Source: Ariolimax columbianus
Taxonomy: Eukaryota > Mollusca > Gastropoda > Stylommatophora > Arionidae
DNA: 64,000 nucleotides
Assembly (NCBI GenBank): GCA_036924085.1
Contig: JAVGWX010000013.1
Span: 59,302,390 to 59,366,389 of the forward strand
Reading direction: 5' to 3'
The notes below the pieces were generated by a model. It made no database searches. It was not told where the DNA came from and saw nothing but the letters and a program-made list of their open reading frames with translations. The position numbers were made by a program, and so were the translations under genes. Shown piece after piece: positions 32,401-41,145 of the stretch; position 1 is the stretch's first letter, and each line of letters opens with the position of its first letter.

Positions 32401-35400
32401 CAGAAACCAGTGATACAGTGGATACCATCGCACTGTAACATCAAAGGAAATGAAAAATATTAACAACGGGAACATACTCCAATAACTTCCGTGCAGAAGC
32501 AGAGGCACTGAAGGCCGCAGCTGAACTTATAATCCAAGATAAATATATCGACCAAGAAAACATAGTATTCCTGACTGATGCCACGTCAGTATTAGTACCG
32601 CTAAAACAACACAACGATGAAGATCTTGAGCAATGTATGTTCTCCCTGACACAGCTAGCTCTCACCAGAACACCCAAGGTTGGTCATACAGTGGATCCCA
32701 TCCCACTGCAATATTGAAGGCAATGAAGCTGCAAACAAACTAGCAAAGTGTGGAGGAGTATCCCCACAAACAGACCTGAGCATCACATATAATGAGGCCA
32801 AGACCATAATTAAAGCCAACTTCAGGGTAAAATGGGCTGATCAACACCCCGACTTCCGAAAAGAAGACAGCTACTTTAACTTAACTGGTGAAGAGCAAGT
32901 CATCATCTTCAGACTGAGAACTGGGCATAACAGACTCAAGGGTTATCGTTACAACAAATTGAGGATTGGGATAAATGACAAGTGTCCATGACCATAGAAC
33001 ACATCCTACAAAGCTGCATGCTCACGCAGGAAAAGAGAGAACAATACTGGCCTCGCGAGACAGATATGAGACAAAAGCTGTATGGAGATAAGACAGCCTT
33101 ACAAACAACGATGTACTTTGTAAGAGAAACCGGAACCTTGGTATGAGGATGAACGAAGAAGAAATGTCCAAATCATTTATAAATATCAAGAACAAAATTG
33201 GTCCTCAAACCGAGCCCTATGGCACTCCACTCTTTACTTCACACCACTCAGAGTACTCCTTATTTATACCCACCCTCTGCCTTCTTCCCATTAACCAATT
33301 TTCAATCCATTTGGCAACTTTCCCACCTATCCCATGTGATTTTAACTTTTTAAATAATCTTTGATGAGGTACTCTATCAAAGGCTTTTGCAAAATCTAGA
33401 TAAATAACATCCACTGGCTCCCCTTTATCTATCATTTTGGTAACCTCCTCCATGAATTCTAATAATATGTGCTTATATATTAGTAGATTGTCTTAACAAA
33501 GACATAATGAAATGTGTATGTTAAATTTTACTTACCTATCAGTAAAGACTGTATACAGTGGGGGTTGCTGCCACCTGCAACTGCGCAGATAAAGGCTAAT
33601 GCTAAACATGCAACAGGACGATTTACTGGAGATCCTTCGTATGAGATAGAACATGTGGAGGTGAAAAGATCTGGTGAAGGAGAAGATGCATCAGAAGAGG
33701 AGGAAGTTGTGAGTATACATTGTCAATGGAAGTGAAGTGATGGTCTGTGTTCATTTCTTTGTCGTTAGATTATGCATGGGAGGTGGTGAAGCGGTTAGTA
33801 CCACAGCTCACAACCAAAATTTGTGTGTGTTCAGATTCATGAAACAGCAAGGTCATACCCCTATGGGAAGCAAATCCATTTAAAAATGTTGTGCTGAAAT
33901 CAGATGCACTAGGACATTAAGGCACAAAACACAGCATAACAAGTGGGGGGGGGGGGGGGAGAGAGAAATATTGCACATGATCATTATATTAACTTAACTT
34001 CACTGGTTTAGAAGACTCTACAGAATCTGCATACAACCAGTTTATTCCACTCCATCAATACTAAAAAATACTGTGAACATACAATCTATTTTTCAATGCA
34101 TTAACTGACTCTGCCTCCACCATATCCTGCAGCACAATATGCATGTTTCGTCTTCTGTCCAGGTCTGTCTGTATTCATTTTACTTTGACCATTTCTATTT
34201 TTTGTATTAGCTCTAGGAGTGTGCACACCCAGATGAGAGTAGTGCCAACTGACTGTATGAGTCTTTGTTTTGTCCGTGACAGCACTGAATCTTTGAGTTT
34301 CAACTCCTTTGAGTTTGACATGAAGTTACTTTTCTTAAGTCTGTCTTTTCCTTGTCACTTGTTCTATTTTCTCCTCTTTAACAAGGATCGGGGAGAATCC
34401 ACGCAAAGCTATCTTGTTTGTATCAAATATTTTGTGCTGCCAACTTGAAATGACAATAATAAATACTTTGATAACTATTTACTGTGTCATGCACATGCCA
34501 GCATTTTAATAACTGAAATATTGCAGACAGTTATCAAAGAAGAAGATAGGCTTGCTGCATTTATTGCTGAGATTGAGAACGAGGTGAGGATTGTACCTCG
34601 AGGGGCCTTCGTCCAGACACCAACAGCAGAAGTTGTGAAAAACAGAAGTTTTGAAGGTATTGTTATGTTGTGTTAATGTAGTTCCCGGCCATGCTTACCT
34701 AAATACGTATGAATTTCTTTGATTGTTTGTCATATGACTTTATTCCCTAATTATTTCCTTATTTACTTATTGCTGGGGTAGTTGAGGGGTTTTCAAGCTG
34801 AGGACTACATACCATTTCGCCACTGCTGTTGCCACGTTGTGTGCTGGCTATGTTTTTTTAAATTACCCCCAACAGAAAAACTACATATGGATTCGATTCG
34901 CTTCCTTCCATGTCATCAGGCAGGCATCGAAACCATTCAGCCACAAACTCGCAAGTTTGGCTTTAAATAAGCATAATATATGCTTACACAAACACACAAA
35001 TATACATACATACAATGGTATAAAATCTGTCTATTGCAAGCAAGGCACTATTTCTAATAGTCATAGAACTGTATATTCATGCAACAAAACTGGCGTTGAA
35101 TGTCAGATTCATACAAAAAATAAATTTCATATACCTTAAATAATTTGTCCAACTGACAAGTCTTAGTCGACCTGTACTTCTACAGGGTGTAAGCCTCCCT
35201 GAAAAAGGGAGTGAGGCAGGGATGTATGAGGTTCCCTGACCTGTACTCTCTGTTCATTGAATTAATCTTGCAATCCATAGAGGGATCCAAATGGATCATT
35301 GAAGGCAATGGAAATGTGGTTTTACAGAAAAAACATTGCGAATTCCATGGACTGCAAAAGAAGCTAATAGCATCCATACTTGAAGAGGCACAAACACAAA

Positions 35401-38400
35401 GGCAGCTAATGACAAAAATGAGGACAAGGTAGTCATTCACTTTCAGGCATGTCAAGAGCCGGGTTGGAACACACAGTGACAACAGGTGGAATTACAGGGA
35501 AAAGGGAGGCCCAATATTGGACATCTTGAAAGAATAGCATGGAAGAAGATTAACGGTAGAACTGATAAATGACACACATAAAACAAAGTTTAGCAGAAAA
35601 CATCATTGCAAGAGAGCACTTGCATAGTTTGGCACATGCTTCATACAAGGAGACAGGGGACAAAGATGCAGCAGTGAATGAGCTGACAGCAGCCAGTGAC
35701 TCACAGCTGACTGCTTGAATCAGGGTCAGTGACCCATAACTAGAAGAGATTAGAGATCAAACAAAGAGGGTTGGCAAGCCCATTCACAAATTGGATGTGT
35801 CGGGCTGAAAACATTGCTGTAAATACGACACAGCATCACATCCTTTTCAAAACGAACGTGGAAGAAGAAGATGATACAAAGAGACTAAATGCAGCTGTGG
35901 TTTATACTGTGGCAACCGACGACTTAACGTCCTTTTTCAGGGCGCACAAAATAGTAACCTACTCATTGTGGGCATTCGCAAACAACAATAGATATAAATG
36001 GACACCATGGAATGTCACTGATATTATTTTCTGTTCCCTTTTCTTAAAGGTCTTCCAGTTCAAGAAGCTGCCAAACTGTGCAACTATGTGCATTTTAGAG
36101 AGACCAAACATCTCAACATAAAAACTCTTCTTCAGCGTGCAAACATAGACAGGGCCATCGACTTTATGGACAGCATTGATGATGATATTCCTCATGGTAA
36201 TTAATGTTTGTGGGGGTATCATTATACTGATAATGGTTGTAATGATTCCATGAGTTTATTCACTGAAACCTGAGCTGATGTTGCAGCTGTTAATGTGTAG
36301 CTAGTGCAGCATAGTTGACACTTTCGCAGTCAATGCTGTGTTGATCAATGAACGAATTCCACTTTGCAGATGATCACAGCATCTTTCATTCAGATAAACA
36401 TAACCTGAACATAATCTGAACATAACCTGCAAGAACATATGAATGCCCTTGATAATGTCTGAAAAGTAGCAGAATAGAGGAAAGGCAAAGGACAGCATTC
36501 CTGTTACATAATATATGGAAATCCCGTGATATCTGCACCTTTCAGTTCGACACATCTAGCTTCAGTTGACTTTTTTAGATATCGGGTTTGCCTTTCTACT
36601 GTGACTCCTATTATTTTAGCCAGACTACACTAGTGCAGCCTGTTTCCAGGGCTGCCAAAACTATTGATTAAAGTGGGAAGGCAAACTCAGTCCAAAAAAT
36701 GTACTGTGCTAAAAACCGGATGTGTCGGGCCAACATTTAACACAGCATTCTCAGGACGAAGAAGATGAATATGTAGATGTAACATGTGAAAGCTTTCTAG
36801 GCTATATATATCAAAGACTGCACATTCAGGCCTTACAAGTGTTCAGTACAATCAATGGTACAATAATGTTGTTCTCTAAGAAACTGTCCATTTCAGTTGC
36901 AGATAACACATTTTGTGTGCTCTGAGTTCATGAACCGAATTTAATAGCACATTGTGTATGCTCCAAGTTCATGAACTGAATTTAATAGCACATTGTGTAT
37001 GCTCCGAGTTCATGAAACAACATTTTTTTTGGTGTGCGTTCACCTTATTTTCCTTATTTCCCCAGGGTGGCGGTGTGCGTTGCACTATTATTTTGTGCCT
37101 GTCTGACCAGTGCATCCAACATCCGCATGCATGTTATGTAAGCTTCTAGCAACCAGATGTGCCAGTTATATACCAACAGAAGATAAGGATGATCAAATCA
37201 ATCTCAGAAAGCCATCAACGGTTAACACCAGATAATTACTATAAGATGAACAGACAAGAGCAAACTGTTGTGTTGCGGCTTAGAACAGGACACAACCGAC
37301 TCCGCAGCCACATGTACACAATAATGAAGATTGGCAACTCAGCCATGTGTACATGCTGACAAGCACCCCAGACAGCAGAGCACATACTACAGAACTGCCC
37401 CGAATATTTTTTTTTTTATGGTCGCCTTATTTCTCTAATCCCCAAGGCGGTGTGCTTTGCACTGTGGTTTTATTTTGCACCTGTCTGCCCAGTGCATCCG
37501 ACCAGCATGCATTTTATGTAAGGGTCTGCTTCCTCCTGCATTTTCTAAGGGTTTGCTTCTCCGGGGTAATGGCGTGCTGTGATGGGGATCAAACCCAGCA
37601 TCTCATGGCTGTGAGCCGTGTCACTTAACCACTAGCCCACGCCGTCCCCGCCCCGAATATGATATACAGAGAAAATCTCACTGGCCCATAGAAACAACAC
37701 TTGAAGAGAAACTTTATGGACCTGTGTGTGAACTACAAAAGACAGTGAAGTTTATACAAGAGACAACATTGCAGATATAGACAATATTTTAAAGTGAATG
37801 AAAGAAGAATGTGAGCGTCTGCTTCCTCCTGCATTTTCTAAGGGTTTGCTTCCCCGGGGTAACGGCAGGTGCTGTGAGAACCCAGCACCTTTGGATTGTG
37901 AGCCGTGTCAATTAACCACTAGGGATCAAGATGCTGAGCAGCGTATGAGCTGCATTGGCCAAAGCTGACTGCTAGCGTCAGGGCCAGCGAACCATAGTTG
38001 CCAAGACCCTTCTACATACTGGATAACAGGCTGCAGCAGGGCAGACTGGCTAAGGAGAAGGGATAGAAGAGGGAATGCTAACCCGATACTCAAAAAATGC
38101 TTGCTGAAGTCGGATGTGTTGGACCGAAAGGTGCAAATATCGCAGCCAAGCTGTAAACTACGACACAACGCATTCCGTTCTCTGGACTACATTCTGCTAC
38201 TTAAGCCCTTTCAGGGTTTGGTAGTGGGAGATTGAGAACGAAGAAGAAGAAGAAGAAGAGTTAACCACTAGCCCATACCATCCCCTATGCAGCCCTATTA
38301 ACTCTTCACAGTCCAAACTATCTATTGCAGTCAACTGGAGTAGCACCAATTACAGTCAGATTTCTCTGAAGTCACATGCCGCATATCAACCATATCTTCT

Positions 38401-38945
38401 TATTTAGCTAAATTTGATTTCTAAACAAAAGCTGTATCTTTCAAAATAATATTTTAGTTTTATTTACTTTTTTCTGTTGGCCATGAAACAAATATAATTA
38501 CTGTTCTTGCCTTGGACATTAAGACTAACAAATTAGGTTGGACTGTAAAAGGTTTAAATGCACATTTTGTTTATTTTGAGTTCATGAGCCCCTTTTAATA
38601 GGACATTTTGTTTGCTCAGAGTTCATTAACCTTGTTTTAATTATTAGCACATTTTGTATGCCTCGAGTTCATGAACCCTATTTAATAGCACATTTTGTAT
38701 GCTCTGAATTCACGAACTCCGTTTGATAGCACATTTTTAATTGCTCCAAGTTCATTAACTCAAACATTTCCATTTATGTTTAAGGGTCTTGGAGCATTCA
38801 GTTTGAACAAGGCAGTGGACTACTAACACTGAGAAGTCTTTTGTGGCCAGGCTATGTCTTTTATCATGTCCCTGGCTCTAGAGAGTATGGATCAGTCTAC
38901 TTTGGAACAGGGGAGAAAAACGTGGACTTGCCATTCATGCTCTAA
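29213..38945 (+). CDS. RSPH9: Radial spoke head protein 9 (complete, 5 exons)
   Basis: CDS joins 29213-29439, 33543-33708, 34527-34656, 36050-36196 and 38785-38945: 831 bases, 276 residues plus TAA, the same length as I recall for human RSPH9. RSPH9 is part of the head of the radial spokes of motile cilia and flagella, which pass signals from the central pair to the dyneins. All exon joins keep frame and all introns are GT-AG. Recognisable blocks: LSPEQKAALQTSL (near residue 20), NRVYFWGKILG, WGLLPPAT, TGDPSYEIEHVE, VRIVPRGAFVQTP, HLNIKTLLQRANIDRAIDFM, LLTLRSLLWPGYVFYHVPGS and the end TGEKNVDLPFML. The start at 29213 is chosen because MESRSLQLSIAYVGS aligns with the start of known RSPH9 proteins. 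Two ATGs lie upstream in frame (29105, 29132), but the residues they add look unrelated. Introns are full of decayed retroelements. No damage to the reading frame is seen. Confidence 0.95.
29536..29565 (+). repeat. (CTA)n microsatellite in RSPH9 intron 1
   Basis: Ten or so CTA triplets about 100 bases after the exon 1 donor. Likely polymorphic. Confidence 0.95.
29760..30130 (+). mobile_element. CR1-like 3' end with internal 26-bp array
   Basis: LDYNKFFKVQPATKTRE (29767-29817) matches the end of the CR1-like ORF2 at 27720 and 47750. The next six or so units of 26 bases ('ggctacaaaaacaagagggt') repeat the same codons out of frame. The element's normal ending resumes at 29975 and its terminal 'ctggttgtatacagac...' segment lies at 30090-30120, though the palindrome is damaged. 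Confidence 0.75.
30290..30725 (+). mobile_element. LINE-V/W type ORF2 3' end
   Basis: ELRKRVLRCYVEPVLTYGSE near 30308-30367, then a stop, then VRRSLEAAKMWFYRRMMRIP (30388-30447), KTNDTVLEDAQTQRQFIARI and after a frameshift YFGHVVTTGKRDRGSQREKM. The 3' end carries TGATGATGATG (30709-30718), a simple-repeat tail typical of CR1/L2/RTE-like elements. Confidence 0.7.
30945..31445 (+). mobile_element. SINE-F, interrupted by SINE-C
   Basis: Plus-strand SINE-F: head 'gctcagtgatctcgaggtaa', B-box region 'cgcaggttcaaatcatgg' rejoined at 31184, then 'ctgagtagtgagatcggact', 'ttaaaaatctaccctaatta', and ending near 31445. SINE-C (31002-31183, minus) sits inside the B-box region, flanked by the duplicated target 'tcgcaggttc' (30992-31001 and 31184-31193). 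Confidence 0.8.
31002..31183 (-). mobile_element. SINE-C with TSD, nested in SINE-F
   Basis: 182 bases between two perfect 10-base TSDs (tcgcaggttc). The (GAA)n tail is at the left (plus strand 'cttcttctta'). The core 'gttgaaatcggatgtactg' is present on the minus strand. Nesting shows it inserted after the SINE-F copy. Confidence 0.85.
31446..31520 (+). repeat. 45-bp terminal module (copy in SINE-F tail)
   Basis: Contains 'gcctacctggcaacagaaat', 'taacatgcatgtttgaatac' and 'caggattctaag'. Nearly the same module ends LINE-1 copies (41690-41745, 58880-58940), an RTE-like copy (42785-42850), another SINE-F (50300-50372) and overlaps the start of the RNase H fragment near 20530-20580. Confidence 0.7.
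31540..33150 (+). mobile_element. LINE-T RNase H region, rearranged
   Basis: RNase H pieces on the plus strand: SDGSKIVNS (31544-31570; the first catalytic Asp block), a 21-bp array, DLRAALAKMSHVFQKPVIQW plus IPSHCNIKGNEK (32365-32457), then a second start TTGTYSNNFRAEAEALKAAA (Glu motif), NIVFLTDATSVL (32554-32590; second Asp motif), and after a frameshift VIQWIPSHCNIEGNEAANKL (32684-32743). The C-terminal tail is IFRLRTGHNRLKGYRYNKLR, KCP, a frameshift, then MTIEHILQSCMLTQEKREQY up to TGA at 33145. Two overlapping RNase H copies appear fused. The 3' tail 'aggatgaacgaagaaga' recurs at 46407-46431. Confidence 0.8.
31715..32365 (+). repeat. 21-bp array in the RNase H region
   Basis: About thirty copies of the 21-base unit 'gtatcattagtttgaaggatt' (20 of 21 bases: 'gtatcattagtttgaaggat'). 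On plus it encodes (DCIISLK)n in one frame with the downstream DLRAALAKMSHVFQKPVIQW, giving a 245-codon open frame (31726-32463). The minus strand is also open in two frames. Very homogeneous, with two variant units (..ccttagtttgaacgt) at 31719-31738 and 31906-31925. Confidence 0.95.
33155..33465 (-). mobile_element. CR1-like RT fragment in RSPH9 intron 1
   Basis: Minus strand: MEEVTKMIDKGEPVDVIYLD (33453-33394), FAKAFDRVPHQRLFKKLKSH, GIGGKVAKWIENWLMGRRQR, VGINKEYSEWCEVKSGVPQG and on to GPI. These are the RT A/B blocks of CR1-type LINEs with good preservation over 78 codons. It ends about 80 bases before exon 2. Confidence 0.85.
33543..33708 (+). CDS. RSPH9: RSPH9 exon 2
   Basis: 166 bases, acceptor 'ttacctatcag', donor 'gtgagtat'. 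Encodes KDCIQWGLLPPATAQIKANA... to the acidic EDASEEEEV, residues 76-131; it ends in phase 0. The pyrimidine tract is short, but the join restores the family sequence. Confidence 0.93.
33770..33960 (+). mobile_element. Diverged SINE-A-like element, poly-G end
   Basis: Head 'ggaggtggtgaagcggttag', core 'gctgaaatcagatgcactag', 'aaggcacaaaacacagcat', followed by a poly-G run at 33946-33959. The core shows SINE-A/B kinship; the head is a decayed tRNA-like promoter. Lies in RSPH9 intron 2. Confidence 0.55.
34000..34135 (-). mobile_element. CR1-like 3' terminus
   Basis: Begins with 'cactggtttagaagactcta' (terminal palindrome, two mismatches) and continues with 'aatgcattaactgactctgc' as in 27560 and 55060. 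About 135 bases; in RSPH9 intron 2. Confidence 0.7.
34527..34656 (+). CDS. RSPH9: RSPH9 exon 3
   Basis: 130 bases, acceptor 'gaaatattgcag', donor 'gtattgtt'. Encodes TVIKEEDRLAAFIAEI, then VRIVPRGAFVQTPTAEVV, residues 132-174 plus one base. Confidence 0.93.
34760..34955 (-). mobile_element. SINE-E (tRNA-derived)
   Basis: Plus-strand order 'tgctggggtagttgaggggt', 'cgccactgctgttgccacgt', 'acccccaacagaaaaac', 'attcgattcgcttcc', 'ccattcagccac' is the reverse of a tRNA-headed SINE. A better copy at 57538-57736 shows B box 'gcgattcgaatcccag'. In RSPH9 intron 3. Confidence 0.65.
35185..35645 (+). mobile_element. LINE fragment with RT and C-terminal blocks
   Basis: KGVRQGCMRFPDLYSLFIEL near 35200-35262 (normally VRQGC.LSP.LF), then VVLQKKHCEFHGLQKK-type and IASILEEAQTQRQLMTKMRT (35367-35427), close to 30470-30535. 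Internal deletion between RT and the C-terminal block. In RSPH9 intron 3. Confidence 0.6.
35660..35995 (+). mobile_element. SINE-B then SINE-H 3' piece
   Basis: 35660-35880 carries SINE-B ('gatgcagcagtgaatgagct', 'gggtcagtgacccataact', core 'aaattggatgtgtcgggctg', GAA tail at 35860). 35920-35995 is the 3' end of SINE-H ('cagggcgcacaaaatagtaa', 'gtgggcattcgcaaacaaca'). Together they fill the last 390 bases before RSPH9 exon 4. Confidence 0.65.
36050..36196 (+). CDS. RSPH9: RSPH9 exon 4
   Basis: 147 bases, acceptor 'cccttttcttaaag', donor 'gtaattaa'. Encodes LPVQEAAKLCNYVHFRETKH, then MDSIDDDIPHG; ends with one base of codon 224. A partial SINE-H lies only about 55 bases upstream of the acceptor. 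Confidence 0.94.
36595..36775 (+). mobile_element. SINE-B 3' half
   Basis: 'actacactagtgcagcctgt', 'gaaggcaaactcag', core 'ccggatgtgtcgggcc', and GAAGAAG at 36757-36766. Lacks the 5' half. In RSPH9 intron 4. Confidence 0.6.
36895..37030 (+). repeat. 43-bp repeat, left block
   Basis: Three copies of a unit with 'gcacattgtgtatgctccga' and 'gttcatgaac..aatttaata'. The same unit forms a larger block at 38560-38770 in the same intron. Confidence 0.8.
37150..37790 (+). mobile_element. LINE-P RNase H tail, split by SINE-A
   Basis: VPVIYQQKIRMIKSISESHQ, then YYKMNRQEQTVVLRLRTGHN, RLRSHMYTIMKIGNSAMCTC (37270-37358), the EHILQNC segment at 37378-37400, a SINE-A insertion (37408-37649), and the end of the ORF at 37661-37778 (EKLYGPVCELQK..). 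A stop in the CxC region. Same family as 45755-45955 plus 46445-46590. Confidence 0.8.
37408..37649 (-). mobile_element. SINE-A with 11-bp TSD
   Basis: 242 bases between perfect TSDs 'gccccgaatat' (37397-37407 and 37650-37660). Minus-strand head 'ggggacggcgtgggctagtg' (A box), B box 'gggtttgatcccc', then 'aaacccttagaaaatgcagg', the core 'ggtcggatgcactgggcag', and a poly-A tail (poly-T at 37405-37417 on plus). A textbook retroposed tRNA-derived SINE. Confidence 0.92.
37805..38288 (-). mobile_element. SINE-A 5' part, split by SINE-B
   Basis: Left piece 37805-37922 and right piece 38272-38288 together give head 'ggggatggtatgggctag' through 'gcaggaggaagcagacgc' on minus; the 3' half with the core is missing. 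The split is a SINE-B insertion flanked by 'ttaaccactag'. Confidence 0.8.
37923..38260 (+). mobile_element. SINE-B, full length, nested in SINE-A
   Basis: 338 bases between perfect 11-base TSDs 'ttaaccactag' (37912-37922, 38261-38271). Starts 'ggatcaagatgctgagcagc', core 'gctgaagtcggatgtgttgg' and 'gaccgaaaggtgcaaatatc', ends (GAA)n at 38239-38259. This copy defines the ends of the SINE-B family. The head has no clear A/B boxes. Confidence 0.9.
38560..38770 (+). repeat. 43-bp repeat, right block
   Basis: Five diverged copies of a unit with 'gcacattttgtatgctctga' and 'gttcatgaaccc'. Ends 15 bases before RSPH9 exon 5, so the exon 5 polypyrimidine and branch region lies in or next to the last unit. 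Pair with 36895-37030. Confidence 0.8.
38785..38945 (+). CDS. RSPH9: RSPH9 exon 5 (terminal)
   Basis: 161 bases, acceptor 'tttatgtttaag', stop TAA at 38943-38945. Encodes SWSIQFEQGSGLLTLRSLLW through YGSVYFGTGEKNVDLPFML. The next recognisable feature is the 24-bp minisatellite, starting about 40 bases later. Confidence 0.95.
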
Positions 38946-38984
38946 ACTTCAGAACTCAAAGTCTAGGACATTATGCAAATCTTT

Positions 38985-40225
38985 CTGCAATGTAGAGATG
39001 TTACATGTCTAGGACATAGGGATGTTACATGACTAGGACATAAGAGATGTTAGATGTCTAGGACATAGAGATGTTACTTGTATAGGACATAGAGATGTTA
39101 CATGTCTAGGACATAGAGATGTTACATGACTAGGACATAAGAGATGTTACATGTCTAGGACATAGAGATGTTACATGTCTAGGACATAGAGATGTTACAT
39201 GATTAGGACATAGAGATGTTACATGACTAGTAAATAGGGATGTTACATGACTAGGACATAGAGATGTTACATGACTAGGACATATAAATGTTACATGACT
39301 AGGACATAGAGATGGTACATGACTAGGACATAGAGATGTTACATGTCTAGGACATAGAGATGTTGCATATCTAGGACATAGAGATGTTACATGACTAGGA
39401 CATATAAATGTTACATGACTAGGACATAGAGATGTTACTTGTCTAGGATATAGTTACATGACTAGGACATAGATATATTACCTGTCTAGGACATAGAGAT
39501 ATTACATGTCAAGGACATAGAGATGTTACATGTCTAAGACATAGAGATGGTACATGTATAGGACATAGTTACATGTCTAGGACATTGAGATGTTACTTGT
39601 CTAGGACATAGAGATGTTACTTGTCTAGAACATAGTTACATGACTAGGACATAGAGATGTTACTTGTCTAGGACATAGTTACATGTCTAGGACATAGTTA
39701 CATATCTAGGACATAGAGATGTAACATGTCTAGGACATAGAGATGTTACATGTCTAGGACATAGAGATGTTACATGTCTAGGACATAGAGATGTTACTTG
39801 TCTAGGACATAGTTACTTGTCTAGGATATAGTTACATGTCTAGGACATAGAGATGTTACATGTCTAGGACATAGATACATGTCTAGGACATAGAGATGTT
39901 ACATGTCTAGGACATAGAGATGTTACATGTCTAGGACATAGAAATGTTACATGTCTAGGACATAGAGATGTTACATGTCTAGGACATAGAGATGTTACTT
40001 GTCTAGAACATAGAGATGTTACATGTCTAGGACATAGATGCATGTCTAGGACATAGAGATGTTACTTGTCTAGGACATAGAGATGTTACATGTCTAGGAC
40101 ATAGATACATGTCTAGGATATAGAGATGTTACTTGTCTAGGACATAGAGATGTTACATGTCTAGGACATAGTTACATGTCTAGGACATAGAGATGTTACA
40201 TGACTAGGACATTATGCTAACCTTT
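38985..40225 (+). repeat. 24-bp minisatellite in the RSPH9 3' UTR region
   Basis: About fifty copies of a 24-base unit ('aggacatagagatgttacat' + 'gtct'), with shorter units lacking 'gagatg'. It starts 40 bases after the RSPH9 stop. The same single-copy stretch 'ggacattatgc.aa.ctttc' + 'gcaatgt' lies at both edges (38968-38998 and 40208-40240), so the array arose within an originally unique sequence and duplicated its flanks. Confidence 0.93.
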
Positions 40226-40369
40226 CCGCAATGTCAAGATGTTACTTATCACAAAATATGAAGGCTGTGTATAGAGTTTATATTTAGTATTTTCTAGAAA
40301 TTACATCAAAATCTTGTATCGTTTAGTAATGTTACTTCCAATATTATAATTGGTGGCATCGTGATGTGA

Positions 40370-40435
40370 GGAAAGCTACTTTTCAGGATGCACAAAAGAG
40401 TAACCTACTCATTGTGGGCATTCGCAAGCAACAAC
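40370..40435 (+). mobile_element. SINE-H 3' end
   Basis: 'tgaggaaagctacttttcag', 'cacaaaagagtaacctact', 'gtgggcattcgcaagcaaca'. Same terminal 65 bases as 51345-51420; nothing of the 5' part. Confidence 0.6.
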
Positions 40436-40439
40436 CTTT

Positions 40440-41145
40440 TACAAGCTGTGGCTTAGTACACTCAAGTCTCTAACAACTTCATTTCCCAACAATAGTGTCA
40501 CTACTACGGAACAAACCTTGACTTAGTATACTGAAGTCTCTAACAACTTTATTGCTCGAAAGTAGTGTAACTACTATGCGACAAACCTTGACTTAGTATA
40601 CTGAAGTCTCTAACAACTTCATTCCATGACAGTAGTGTAACTACTATGGGACAAATATATACTGAAGTCTCTAACAACTTCATTCCATGACAGTAGTGTA
40701 ACTACTATGGGACATACCTTGACTTAGTATACTGAAGTCTCTAACAACTTCATTCCATGACAGTAGTGTAACTACTATGGGACAAATATATACTGAAGTC
40801 TCTAACAACTTCATTCCATGACAGTAGTGTAACTACTATGGGACATACCTTGACTTAGTATACTGAAGTCTCTAACAACTTTATTGCTCGACAGTAGTGT
40901 AACTACTATGGGACATACCTTGACTTAGTATACTGAAGTCTCTAACAACTTAATTTCCCCCGACAGTAGTGTAACTACTATGGGACATACCTTGACTTAG
41001 TATACTGAAGTCTCTAACAACTTAATTTCCCCCGACAGTAGTGTAACTACTATGGGACATACCTTGACTTAGTATACTGAAGTCTCTAACAACGTAATTT
41101 CCCCCGACAGTAGTGTAACTACTATGGGACATACCTTGTATGAGG
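40440..41145 (+). repeat. 70-bp minisatellite
   Basis: About ten copies of a 70-base unit ('cttgacttagtatactgaag', 'tctctaacaacttcattcca', 'gacagtagtgtaactactat'); some copies lack 13 bases ('..gggacaaatatatactg'). Copies near 40590-40850 alternate long and short units, a higher-order pattern. Confidence 0.93.

Noticed and set aside
31684..32508. A 274-codon minus-strand frame (ILQTNDT repeats)
   Set aside because: By-product of the 21-bp period. The meaningful frame is on plus, continuous with the RNase H fragment.
35771..36121. A 116-codon frame overlapping RSPH9 exon 4
   Set aside because: It runs through a SINE-B and SINE-H remnant and reads exon 4 in a different frame from the RSPH9 one.
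38985..40225. CRISPR-like direct repeats
   Set aside because: Units are contiguous without unique spacers, the period is 24 bp, and the context is an animal gene. The same applies to all other arrays here.
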